A stretch of DNA of 64,000 bases. Source: CAJQHK01 sp038142525. Lineage in GTDB: Bacteria > Pseudomonadota > Alphaproteobacteria > Rickettsiales > UBA1997. Every line of letters starts with the position of its first letter. Position 1 is the stretch's first letter. This document shows positions 29,501-36,750 of the stretch, one piece after another. The translations under genes were made by a program, and so were the position numbers. The stretch covers positions 62,001 through 126,000 of the forward strand of contig JAYQKE010000006.1 of NCBI GenBank assembly GCA_038142525.1. The letters are read 5' to 3'. The notes under the pieces are model-generated. The model did no database searches, was not told where the DNA came from, and worked only from the letters and a program-made list of their open reading frames with translations.

Positions 29501-30433
29501 TTAATTTTTAATCGCTACACGCATTCTTGCAGATCTTGCCCTAATATTTTCTTTAATCTCTTCTTTGGTAGGTTTTATGGCTTTTAGTTTTTTACAAGAG
29601 AAGGGATATTTTTCACTATCAATTTTTACAGGATTTTGAGCATATTTAGATCTAGCTCTATTTTCATAATCACTATTTTGTTTGATAAAATATTTAACTA
29701 TTTTATCTTCCAAAGAATGAAAAGAGACTATAATTAATTTCCCGTCTTTTTTTAAAATATCTTTACTATCTTTGAGAATTTTTTCTAATTGACCTAATTC
29801 ATCATTAACAAAAATTCTAATGGCTTGAAAAGTTTTAGTAGCAGAATCAATTTTTGAATGACCTCTTTGGCCAATAGCCTTTTTAATAATGTCGGCTAAT
29901 TCTAAAGTTGTTTCAATTTTTTTAATTTTTCTATTTTCTACAATTTTTTTGGCAATTTTGCGTGACCTTCTTTCGTCACCATAATTATAAATAATATTTG
30001 CCAATTCTTCTTCAGCAGTATTATTAATTACCTCAAAAGCAGTTAATTTTTGCTCCTGATTCATTCTCATATCTAATTTTGCATTTTTTTGGAAAGAAAA
30101 TCCTCGATCTGATTGATCAATTTGCATAGAAGAAACTCCTAAATCTAAAATTAAAGCATCAAATTTTTGACCATCTAAATGCTTTTTAATATCAGCAAAT
30201 TCACTAGAAATAAAATTAAAGCGATCACCATATTCTTTTTTAAAATTATTGGCAATTTCTATGATATTTTTATCACGATCAAAGGCTAAAATATTACAAT
30301 TTGCAGCTTCTAAAATTCTACGGCTATAACCACCAGCACCAAAAGTACCGTCAATATATCTCTTACCATTTTCAGGTTTTAAATATTCTATAATTTGATC
30401 AATTAAAACTGGTTTATGTATCATTTTTACCAC
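29501..30433 (-). CDS. rsmH: 16S rRNA m4C1402 methyltransferase
   Basis: 310 residues, intact. Seen: HKPVLIDQIIEYLKP, DGTFGAGGYSRRIL (SAM site), LDLGVSSMQIDQSDRGFSFQ, LDMRMNQ, GDERRSRKIAKKIVENR, FQAIRIFVNDELGQL, IVSFHSLEDKIVKYF and the end RARSARMRVA. N4-methylates C1402 in the ribosomal P-site. Overlaps the end of mraZ by 20 bases. Confidence 0.96.
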   Translation of the reverse strand: MVKMIHKPVLIDQIIEYLKPENGKRYIDGTFGAGGYSRRILEAANCNILAFDRDKNIIEIANNFKKEYGDRFNFISSEFADIKKHLDGQKFDALILDLGVSSMQIDQSDRGFSFQKNAKLDMRMNQEQKLTAFEVINNTAEEELANIIYNYGDERRSRKIAKKIVENRKIKKIETTLELADIIKKAIGQRGHSKIDSATKTFQAIRIFVNDELGQLEKILKDSKDILKKDGKLIIVSFHSLEDKIVKYFIKQNSDYENRARSKYAQNPVKIDSEKYPFSCKKLKAIKPTKEEIKENIRARSARMRVAIKN

Positions 30434-30875
30434 TTAATCTTAAAATATTTCTTTTCTCTTTAGCTCTAATTTTAGCAGAAGAGGCATAGTCAGAGAATTT
30501 TTCTGGTTGCCAAATTTCAAAAGTTTTACCTTTACCAACAAAAATTGCCTTATCATTTAAATCGGCAATAGAAATTAAATTTTCTGGCAAAATAATTCTA
30601 CCATCTTGATCCATAGAAATTTGCATCGATCCAGCAAGAATTGTTGTGGCAAATGAGTCGCGATCTTCGCAAAAAGGATCGAGATCATCAATTGCATCAC
30701 TTAATTTTTTAATTCTCTCAATATTGCAACCCTCAATACATGGATTAACGAATGATTCATATAAAATAACTCCAGAAAAATTTTCATCAGATAAATATGG
30801 GCGAAATTGAGCAGGTACGGAAACTCGCCCCTTTTTGTCAATTTTGTTAATGAATGTTGATAAAAACAAAGCCAT
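30414..30875 (-). CDS. mraZ: transcriptional regulator MraZ
   Basis: 153 residues with two AbrB/SpoVT-like halves: FINKIDKKGRVSVPAQFR near the start and MQISMDQDGRIILPENLI near residue 80. First gene of the division and cell-wall cluster; represses it in other bacteria. No clear tandem TGGG-type MraZ boxes are visible in the expected orientation upstream. Heads mraZ-rsmH-ftsL on the minus strand. Confidence 0.93.
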   Translation of the reverse strand: MALFLSTFINKIDKKGRVSVPAQFRPYLSDENFSGVILYESFVNPCIEGCNIERIKKLSDAIDDLDPFCEDRDSFATTILAGSMQISMDQDGRIILPENLISIADLNDKAIFVGKGKTFEIWQPEKFSDYASSAKIRAKEKRNILRLSGKNDT

Positions 30876-31032
30876 ATGCCAATATATTCCGGAATTTTAT
30901 GGGATTTAACGGTTTAATATGGAATATTGTGGGAGAATACTATAAATAAGTCAAGAAGTTTATAAGAAGAATGTCCAGTTGTGTCACATGGGAGAACCTG
31001 ATTTAAAGGTCGGAATAAGTTATTTAATTTGA

Positions 31033-31060
31033 TTGAGATCAAAATTTTATAATTTATAAT
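31033..31060 (+). promoter_or_regulatory. candidate promoter of the hsdM'-fic pair
   Basis: TTGAGA at 31033-31038 and TATAAT at 31055-31060, 16 bases apart, 27 bases before the hsdM' start. The surrounding AT-rich inverted repeats (TTTATAATTTATAA types) make chance matches likely. Confidence 0.35.
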
Positions 31061-31087
31061 ATCATTTTATAAATTATAAGAATTACA

Positions 31088-31312
31088 ATGTTTGAACAGA
31101 CCTTTAAAAATATAGATAATATTCTTCATAAAGATTCTGATTGCGGTAACGAGCTTGATTATGTTGAACAAACTTCTTGGCTATTATTTTTAAAATATTT
31201 AGATGATTTAAGAGATTTTGTTGATCAAAAATTATTTCCTTATCTTAGAAATTTCAAAGAAAATACTAGCAACCCAAACATAGTTGAATATAAAATTGAA
31301 GAAATATTATGA
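31088..31312 (+). pseudogene. type I restriction methyltransferase HsdM, N-terminal fragment
   Basis: 74 residues matching only the N-terminal helical domain of HsdM: FKNIDNILHKDSDCGNELDY then VEQTSWLLFLKYLDDLRDF. A full HsdM is about 500 residues; the methylase domain (DPPF/NPPF motif) is absent. The frame ends with the ATGA overlap at 31309-31312 that starts the fic gene. It may be a remnant of an hsdM-fic type restriction locus or a short retained peptide; there is no hsdR or hsdS in the window. Confidence 0.7.
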
Positions 31313-31863
31313 AAATAATAGATCAAAAAAGCTTAGAAAATGCTTATAAATTATTTGAAACAAATGATATTGATAAAATTGAAATTGGCACAATCAAAGG
31401 TTTAAAAGATATTCATAAATATTTATTTAATAATTTATATGATTTTGCAGGACAAGTAAGAGATAAAAACATCTCAAAAGGCAATTTTAGATTTGCAAAT
31501 TGCTTATATTTGAATGAAATTTTACCAAAAATTGAGCAAATGCCACAAAATAATTTTAAAGAAATTATCGAAAAATATGTTGAAATAAACATCGCCCATC
31601 CATTTATGGAGGGTAATGGTAGATCAATGCGAATCTGGCTAGATATGATCTTAAAAAAACAGCTTAAAAAAGTAATTAATTGGCAATTAATTGATAAAAT
31701 TCTCTATCTACAAGCAATGGAGAGGAGTCCAATTAATGATTTAGAATTAAAAACATTAATTGAATCGAACCTAACTGACAAAATTAATGATAGAGAGATA
31801 ATTTTTAAAGGAATTGAACAATCTTATTATTATGAAGGGTTGGAAAAGGAAGAAGATGAATGA
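31309..31863 (+). CDS. Fic family protein, class III with C-terminal inhibitory motif
   Basis: 184 residues. The active-site loop IAHPFMEGNGRSMRIWLD matches HPF-x-D/E-GNGR-x-x-R, so it should transfer AMP or another nucleotide part to target proteins. The flap region is seen before it (YDFAGQVRDKNISKGNFRFA). Near the C-terminus SYYYEG fits the inhibitory S/T-x-x-x-E-G/N motif, here on the last helix, which defines class III (self-inhibited). The start overlaps the hsdM' stop by 4 bases, implying coupled translation. Target unknown; could be a toxin, housekeeping or restriction-associated Fic. Confidence 0.88.
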   Translation: MKIIDQKSLENAYKLFETNDIDKIEIGTIKGLKDIHKYLFNNLYDFAGQVRDKNISKGNFRFANCLYLNEILPKIEQMPQNNFKEIIEKYVEINIAHPFMEGNGRSMRIWLDMILKKQLKKVINWQLIDKILYLQAMERSPINDLELKTLIESNLTDKINDREIIFKGIEQSYYYEGLEKEEDE

Positions 31864-31921
31864 TATAAGGCAAAATTGGGAGATTGAAATTATTTTAGTT
31901 GCTTGAGTATTAAATAATCCG

Positions 31922-32041
31922 AATTGGCTGGGATGGCAGGATGACGTCATCGCTTCGCTTGACTAGCAAATTACTCAGAATTTTTTCAAAATTCCTGCGT
32001 CATTTGTCGAACCTAACGGTCCTCATGCCTGCACTTTTACA
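31922..32041. repeat. 120-bp direct repeat R1, begins with tRNA-Gln 3' end
   Basis: Nearly identical (119 of 120 by eye) to 35816-35935, same orientation. Its first 21 bases equal the 3' end of the tRNA-Gln gene at 35980-36000 (GGCTGGGATGGCAGGAT and flank). The middle has a hairpin GAATTTT-TTC-AAAATTC. It lies in the 304 bases between fic and the IS5 copy; nothing else coding is seen there. Confidence 0.85.
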
Positions 32042-32360
32042 GTAAAATTGAGCTTGTATAATTAATTGATGTTAGAATTATTATGTCGAATTGGTCGCCC
32101 ATAATTGACATTATTTGAACCAAATATCAAAAAGAATTAAGACTTTTATATTTGCAAGTTAAATAAGGGAACCTCTGAAAAACCAATTATCTAATTTATA
32201 GATTTGAAACTGTTTAATTTTGTTATTTTTGCCAAAGTTTAGCAAAGTTATTTTATAAAATTTTGTTTGAATTTATTTGATAAAAATAGCCAGAAAAGCT
32301 TGATTTATCTAGCTTTTTTGCTTATTATTGATATATTAAATTCAAATAAAATATATAATT

Positions 32361-32768
32361 ATGGCAACCCAGCAATCATTTTTTTCATTAGCAATTTCTG
32401 GTAGAAAATTAAGAGCGGAGAAGTTTCTTAATCAAATGACGGATATTATTCCATGGCAAAGATTGATTGATAAGATAGAGCCTTTTTATCCTAATGGTAC
32501 TAGTGATTACGGTGGCAGGAAGGTGACAGATTTATTATTAATATTTAAGATTCATTTGTTACAGCAGTGGTTTGGTCTTAGTGATCCAGCTATGGAGGAT
32601 GCTATATATGATAGAATAAGTTTTCAAAAATTCTTAAATATTGATATTGGTATTGATAATGTTCCGGATGAGACTGTGATATTGAGATTCCGTCATTTAT
32701 TGGAAAAGCATAATTTATCGTCGATTATATTTAACGAGGTAAATTCATATCTTAAGACCTTTGCATAA
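32361..32768 (+). pseudogene. IS5-family transposase, N-terminal part (interrupted)
   Basis: First 131 residues of the 320-residue transposase found intact at 58292-59254 (MATQQSFFSLAISGRKLRAE, DYGGRKVTDLLLIFKIHLLQ, PDETVILRFRHLLEKHNL). After EVNSYL it runs into the nested IS and stops within four codons. The catalytic residues lie in the other half. Confidence 0.88.
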
Positions 32769-34134
32769 ATCATTGATTTTTCTCTAATTTTCCTTCAGAA
32801 TATTTTTTTGAAGGAAATTTTTGGAAAAAACTGTATTTTTTGATATTTTTGACAATTTATTGGCAAAAATATTGGTTATTTCGGTGTTTTTGTGGTATTC
32901 TTTGTTGTTTTGTGGATTTTGGACACAATTATCCTAATTCCAGTTGTTTTGGTGGCACCAATGCTTTTATTTTATTAACTGCTTTGAGTAGATTTAAACA
33001 AATAGCTTTTTAGAGTAAATTGAGCATTTACTTTTTTTGTTGTAAAATAAGAAGCTTTATTGAATTTAAATCTTCTTTTTAGAGTTCCAAAAGATTGTTC
33101 AACAATAAATCTTCTTTTTGATACAGCTTTATTAAATCTTTTTTGCCATTTGGTCATGGGTTTTCCTTTTGGCTTTTTATACATCAATCTGGTTTTGATG
33201 CCTTTTTTTCGTAAGATATCTCTATTTCCTTTAGAATCATAACCCTTATCTCCAGAAAATTTATCACAATCCGTTACCATATCCTCCATTTGATTAATCT
33301 CAGATTGATTGGCTGGAATTGTTTTGGTTTTATTGATAAATCCTTCTTCATCTGTTGTGGCAAATGATTTAAATCCAAAATGATATTTATTTCCCTTCTT
33401 TAGCCAAGTGGCATCTGGATCTGCCGATTCTGATTGCTCAATAGTTAAGTTTCCTATTTTATTATTAGAAATTTGATCTTCATTCCTGTCTTTAGTAATA
33501 TTATCTTCTATTGTCTTTGTCCTATTTGGTCTAGAATTAGACTCAATCAATGTAGCATCTATTACTGCAAGATTAGCTTTTTTAACTTTGAGATTATTCT
33601 CTGATAATTGATTATTAATCTCAGATAATAATTTATCTAACAAATCTCTTTCAATTAATTTATTTCTGAATCTACAGATAGTTGAATGATCTGGCACCTT
33701 ATCACTAATATCAAAGCCACAAAATGATATAAAATCAAGCCTTACCTTTACAGCATATTCTAATTCTTCATCGCTTAAACTATTCCATTGACCAAGTAGA
33801 ACAAGCTTTAACATAGATATTTTATCATAAGATTTTCTACCTCTGTCGCTATTTTCATTAAAGTCTTTTTTGTGAATCTTGACCAAATAAGATCTCAACC
33901 TCTCCCAATTTATTAATTTATCTAACTTTAACAATTTACTGTCATTTTTTAATCTCTCTTGAATGGAAATAGAAGCAAAAGTAACCATAATTTATTAATA
34001 TTTCATTATAATAAACAGCAATAAAGCTAGATAAATACTAGCTTTATTGCTGTTTTATTCAAGAAAAAATTGATGAAATTAAGAAAAAACCAAGAGAAAG
34101 TTAGGGAAATTTTAATGATCTATGCAAAGGTCTT
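32754..34134 (-). mobile_element. IS5-family element of a second type, nested in copy A
   Basis: 1,381 bp with terminal inverted repeats AAGACCTTTGCATARATCAT (one mismatch, A/G) and a 5-bp target repeat ATCTT (32749-32753 and 34135-34139). Removing it and one ATCTT restores the transposase frame of copy A exactly as in the intact copy, which fixes the boundaries. Confidence 0.88.
32975..33988 (-). CDS. IS5-family transposase (nested element)
   Basis: 337 residues, intact. N-terminal DUF772-like part (KISMLKLVLLGQWNSLSDEE, PDHSTICRFRNKLIER) and a DDE core: D in VIDATLIESNSRP, D in SGDKGYDSKGNRD, E in RFIVEQSFGTLKRRF. Distinct from the MATQQ transposase in sequence and in terminal repeats. Complete and possibly active. 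Confidence 0.92.
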   Translation of the reverse strand: MVTFASISIQERLKNDSKLLKLDKLINWERLRSYLVKIHKKDFNENSDRGRKSYDKISMLKLVLLGQWNSLSDEELEYAVKVRLDFISFCGFDISDKVPDHSTICRFRNKLIERDLLDKLLSEINNQLSENNLKVKKANLAVIDATLIESNSRPNRTKTIEDNITKDRNEDQISNNKIGNLTIEQSESADPDATWLKKGNKYHFGFKSFATTDEEGFINKTKTIPANQSEINQMEDMVTDCDKFSGDKGYDSKGNRDILRKKGIKTRLMYKKPKGKPMTKWQKRFNKAVSKRRFIVEQSFGTLKRRFKFNKASYFTTKKVNAQFTLKSYLFKSTQSS

Positions 34135-34718
34135 ATCTTGAAGAGAATGATCTTTTGTTGAAGGAGGATACGATAACTGATGCGACATTAATATCTGCTC
34201 CAACTAGTACAAAAAACAAGAAGAGGAAAAGGGACCAAGAGATGTCTTCTACCAAGAAAGGGAAGAATTATTATTTTGGCATGAAGTCTCATATTGGTGT
34301 GCAAACTAAGGGTAAGCCAATTATTCATTCTATTGTCACGACGACAGCTAAAGATCATGATTCTACTAAAACAGAGGAGTTATTACATGGTGATGAAACT
34401 TCTTTATTTGGTGACAAGGCCTATGATGATAAGGCAATAAAAAGATTTTGTAGGAATCACAATATATTTTATGGTATAACCAATAGAGCTAAATCTAACA
34501 AAAAACTTTCAAATAAGCAATTAAAAAAAAAAAAGAGGAATAAACAATTTTCATCAGTTCGAGCTAAAGTTGAACATCCATTTCAAATTATAAAGCATCT
34601 TTGGGGCTATAGAAAGGTTAGATATAATGGTTTACAAAAGAATACTAATCAATTACAAATGCTATCATCCCTTGCTAATCTCTATATGGTTAGAAAAATA
34701 CTACCAAATACAGCGTAA
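34135..34718 (+). pseudogene. IS5-family transposase, C-terminal part (interrupted)
   Basis: Resumes the transposase after the nested IS: ENDLLLKEDTITDATLISAP (first D), LFGDKAYDDKAIKRF (second D) and SVRAKVEHPFQIIKHLWGYR (E). Compared with the intact copy it has Asp for Gly in KEDTITD and a longer A run giving an extra LK near 34520. It has no start of its own. Confidence 0.85.
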
Positions 34719-34974
34719 CAAGGGATAAATGTGTCTAATTTAGCCAAAAATGGTAAAATTAGACAAGAAACTAGAGAAATTACCACAAATAATGCCTAAA
34801 TTTGGATAAAGATTGTTAATTTTTAACAAAATTAGCAATCTTTATCAAATTATAAAAATTTTTTCTGAAAAATGAAAAAATAGACAAAATTAAATAGGAA
34901 AATCAGAGGTTCCTAAGAGCTAAATTTTAAATAATAAGATCAATTATGAATTCTAATTTATTAAGAATTAAAAT

Positions 34975-35030
34975 TATTTGATAGCAAAGATATTGATAAA
35001 ATTGAAATTGACACCATTAAAAGCAGGGCT
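34975..35030 (+). pseudogene. fragment of a second fic gene copy
   Basis: The stretch ATATTGATAAAATTGAAATT followed by GACACCATTAAAAGCA parallels 31368-31405 inside fic (GATATTGATAAAATTGAAAT, then GGCACAATCAAAGG). The upstream bases give KIIDSK-like remnants. Only this short piece is left; it sits just right of IS5 copy A, so a duplicated fic was probably deleted around the IS. The rest of 34914-35071 holds nothing I recognise. Confidence 0.45.
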
Positions 35031-35071
35031 GGCGGATTATTCAAAACATAGTTTATAAATTACACCTTGTG

Positions 35072-35413
35072 TTAATTTTTGATAAATTTTAATTTGGCAA
35101 TATTATTTAAAATGTCTTTTTTATTTATATTACCCATTTCATTTTTTGAATAAATAGAAATTACATATAAAATATCATTTACTTTTAAGTAATATATTAT
35201 TCTAAATCCAGATGACTTACCCTTATTAATTGATGAATTTTTTATTCTTGCTTTAAATATAGGAAGCTTAATTCCCTGTATTTTATCAGATTTAATTTCT
35301 TTATTTTCTGAAATATCTTTAATAAAAAAATCAATATCTTGTTTAAAATTTTTATATCTTTTTGCTAGTTTTTTAACATCTGATTTTGCAAGATCTGATA
35401 AAATAACCTTCAT
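35072..35413 (-). CDS. RelE/ParE-family toxin
   Basis: 113 residues. MKVILSDLAKSDVKKLAKRY at the start, FRIIYYLKVNDILYVISIYS with the basic-to-aromatic beta core and KKDILNNIAKLKF at the end fit the RelE/ParE superfamily, long version (an insert around residues 45-75). Probable mRNA-cleaving or gyrase-blocking toxin; which one cannot be told. It follows the antitoxin gene after 3 bases. Confidence 0.8.
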   Translation of the reverse strand: MKVILSDLAKSDVKKLAKRYKNFKQDIDFFIKDISENKEIKSDKIQGIKLPIFKARIKNSSINKGKSSGFRIIYYLKVNDILYVISIYSKNEMGNINKKDILNNIAKLKFIKN

Positions 35414-35416
35414 ATT

Positions 35417-35695
35417 TTATTCAATATCTTTTTTTACATCTTCCCAATCATGACCTTCAAATTGATTACTTTCAATTTGTTTAGCATATTCTTCAATAAC
35501 TGGCTTTAATATTAAATCTGCCTCATCTTCCAAAATATCATCACTATAAGAAATGTTTTGTTTCTCAATTTTAACTTTAGCATATTTATCAATTGCAGTA
35601 ATTGCCATATCTCTCATTGTCTTACCACTCATAACAGAAAGAGATTTTAATGTTTTGTGCAAAGAATCTGGTAAATCTATAGTTAATCTAGTCAT
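35417..35695 (-). CDS. ribbon-helix-helix antitoxin
   Basis: 92 residues. The first 45 residues form an RHH DNA-binding fold (TRLTIDLPDSLHKTLKSLSV, GKTMRDMAITAIDKYAK); the acidic tail (ILEDEADLILKPVIEEYAKQ, GHDWEDVKKDIE) would wrap and neutralise the toxin. Placed first in the pair, as usual for type II modules, and preceded by a good promoter with an operator-like palindrome. Confidence 0.82.
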   Translation of the reverse strand: MTRLTIDLPDSLHKTLKSLSVMSGKTMRDMAITAIDKYAKVKIEKQNISYSDDILEDEADLILKPVIEEYAKQIESNQFEGHDWEDVKKDIE

Positions 35696-35723
35696 ATTAT
35701 TTGAATTTTAATTAATAATTAAC

Positions 35724-35761
35724 ATTATACCTTAAAAAAGTAAAAAAGTAAATACTTTTTT
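35724..35761 (-). promoter_or_regulatory. toxin-antitoxin promoter with operator palindrome
   Basis: On the minus strand: -35 TTTACT (35747-35752), 17-base spacer, -10 TATAAT (35724-35729), 28 bases before the antitoxin start. The palindrome AAAAAAGTA-TT-TACTTTTTT (35742-35761) covers the -35 box, where an RHH antitoxin could autorepress. All seen in the sequence; binding is inference. Confidence 0.6.
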
Positions 35762-35815
35762 ATATTTAAAATAAACTTACCTTAGAAATTGTTCTTAAAA
35801 CTGAATAGCTATCCT

Positions 35816-35935
35816 AATTGGCTGGGATGGCAGGATGACGTCATCGCTTCGCTTGACTAGCAAATTACTCAGAATTTTTTCAAAATTCCTGCGTCATTTG
35901 TCGAACCTAACGGTTCTCATGCCTGCACTTTTACA
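35816..35935. repeat. 120-bp direct repeat R2, begins with tRNA-Gln 3' end
   Basis: Second copy of R1; the visible difference is T for C in CGGTTCTCATG. It lies 47 bases left of the tRNA-Gln gene, whose 3' end repeats its first 21 bases. Together R1 and R2 flank the IS and toxin-antitoxin segment. Confidence 0.85.
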
Positions 35936-35982
35936 AATAAGTATCAGTTTTATGAAATGATCAAGTAAAATTATCATCGAAT

Positions 35983-36057
35983 TGGCTGGGATGGCAGGAT
36001 TCGAACCTGCGCATGACGGGATCAAAACCCGTTGCCTTACCACTTGGCCACATCCCA
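35983..36057 (-). tRNA. tRNA-Gln (UUG)
   Basis: The minus strand folds as a full cloverleaf: acceptor TGGGATG/CATCCCA (36051-36057 with 35987-35993), D arm GCCAAGTGGTAAGGC, anticodon stem ACGGG/CCCGT with loop TTTTGAT (anticodon TTG), T arm GCAGG-TTCGAAT-CCTGC, discriminator G and an encoded CCA (35983-35985). Its 3' end is copied in R1 and R2 and part of its 5' half recurs at about 36135. Confidence 0.95.
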
Positions 36058-36133
36058 TTAAGAAGTGTGATAGTAGAATAATCCACAAATCGGATGAAGT
36101 TTCAAGGGTAAAAGGCAATTAAATTAAAATTTG

Positions 36134-36158
36134 TCCTTACCACTTGGCCACATCCTAA
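36134..36158 (-). pseudogene. tRNA-Gln 5'-half fragment
   Basis: CCTTACCACTTGGCCACATC matches the 5' acceptor and D arm of the adjacent tRNA-Gln (36035-36055). The anticodon and 3' half are missing. The remaining bases between 36058 and 36339 show no gene. Confidence 0.7.
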
Positions 36159-36339
36159 AAATATATAATTATCATTTAATAACAAATGAAATAGATCGAG
36201 ATAGATTCCTATTTTTTTTAGTTAAAGTCAAGAAATAATTAAAAAATATCAGATAATATCACTTTTATCTTTTAATTTAAAAAAAATATCTAACAATTAA
36301 ATATGGTAAAATTTTATCATGATAATTTTTTTTTAATAT

Positions 36340-36750
36340 ATGAAAATAATCAGCTATTTATTAATATCTATTTCATTATTTTTAACGACATCTTGTTATA
36401 ATAACATTTTTAATAAAGAAGGTGTTAAGAAACAGAAATTTTTATCAAATCATAGTGATATACCATTATTTAAAGATTTTGAAATTGTTGAAAATTAAAC
36501 TTTAGATTTTGATTCACCCTCTGGTAATATATCAAATATTACTTATAGATCATCATCAAAAATAGAAGATATTGTAAAATATTATCAAGAGAATTTGCCT
36601 AATTTGGGTTGGAAAGAAATTGATAAATCAACAAATTATACTTCTTTTTCAAGAGGTGGTGAGATATTAAAAATTTCTTATGATGAATTAGATGGATATT
36701 TGGATGGATATATTATGGTTAAATTTTTTATTGTAAGGGATAATGTCTAG
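36340..36750 (+). pseudogene. small lipoprotein gene with in-frame stop
   Basis: 136 codons from ATG 36340 to TAG 36748-36750, interrupted only by TAA at 36496-36498. The start is a lipoprotein signal (LISISLFLTTSC). After the stop the frame continues well: SKIEDIVKYYQENLPNLGWK and TSFSRGGEILKISYDEL look like a small alpha/beta domain known from short bacterial lipoproteins. The gene overlaps the next start by 8 bases. Either a recent nonsense mutation or a base error. Confidence 0.55.

Larger units (their letters stand above)
32168..34913 (+). mobile_element. IS5-family element, copy A, split by a second IS
   Basis: Ends GGAACCTCTGAAAAACC (left) and GGAAAATCAGAGGTTCC (right), flanked by a 4-bp repeat TAAG (32164-32167 and 34914-34917). 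Sequence matches the complete copy at 58100-59459 except for a nested IS at 32754-34134 and a few changes. A palindrome (GATAAAGATTG...CAATCTTTATC, 34805-34846) lies between the transposase gene and the right end. Confidence 0.88.

Noticed and set aside
30876..30960. TGGGA-like motifs upstream of mraZ as MraZ operator boxes
   Set aside because: They are on the wrong strand relative to mraZ and not evenly spaced, so chance cannot be excluded.
34805..34846. Palindrome near the IS5 right end as an intrinsic terminator
   Set aside because: The stem is AT-rich and interrupted and lacks a following T tract; it is better seen as part of the IS end structure.
31922..35935. R1/R2 as a CRISPR-like or satellite array
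   Set aside because: Only two full copies about 3.9 kb apart and no regular spacers; no cas genes in the window.
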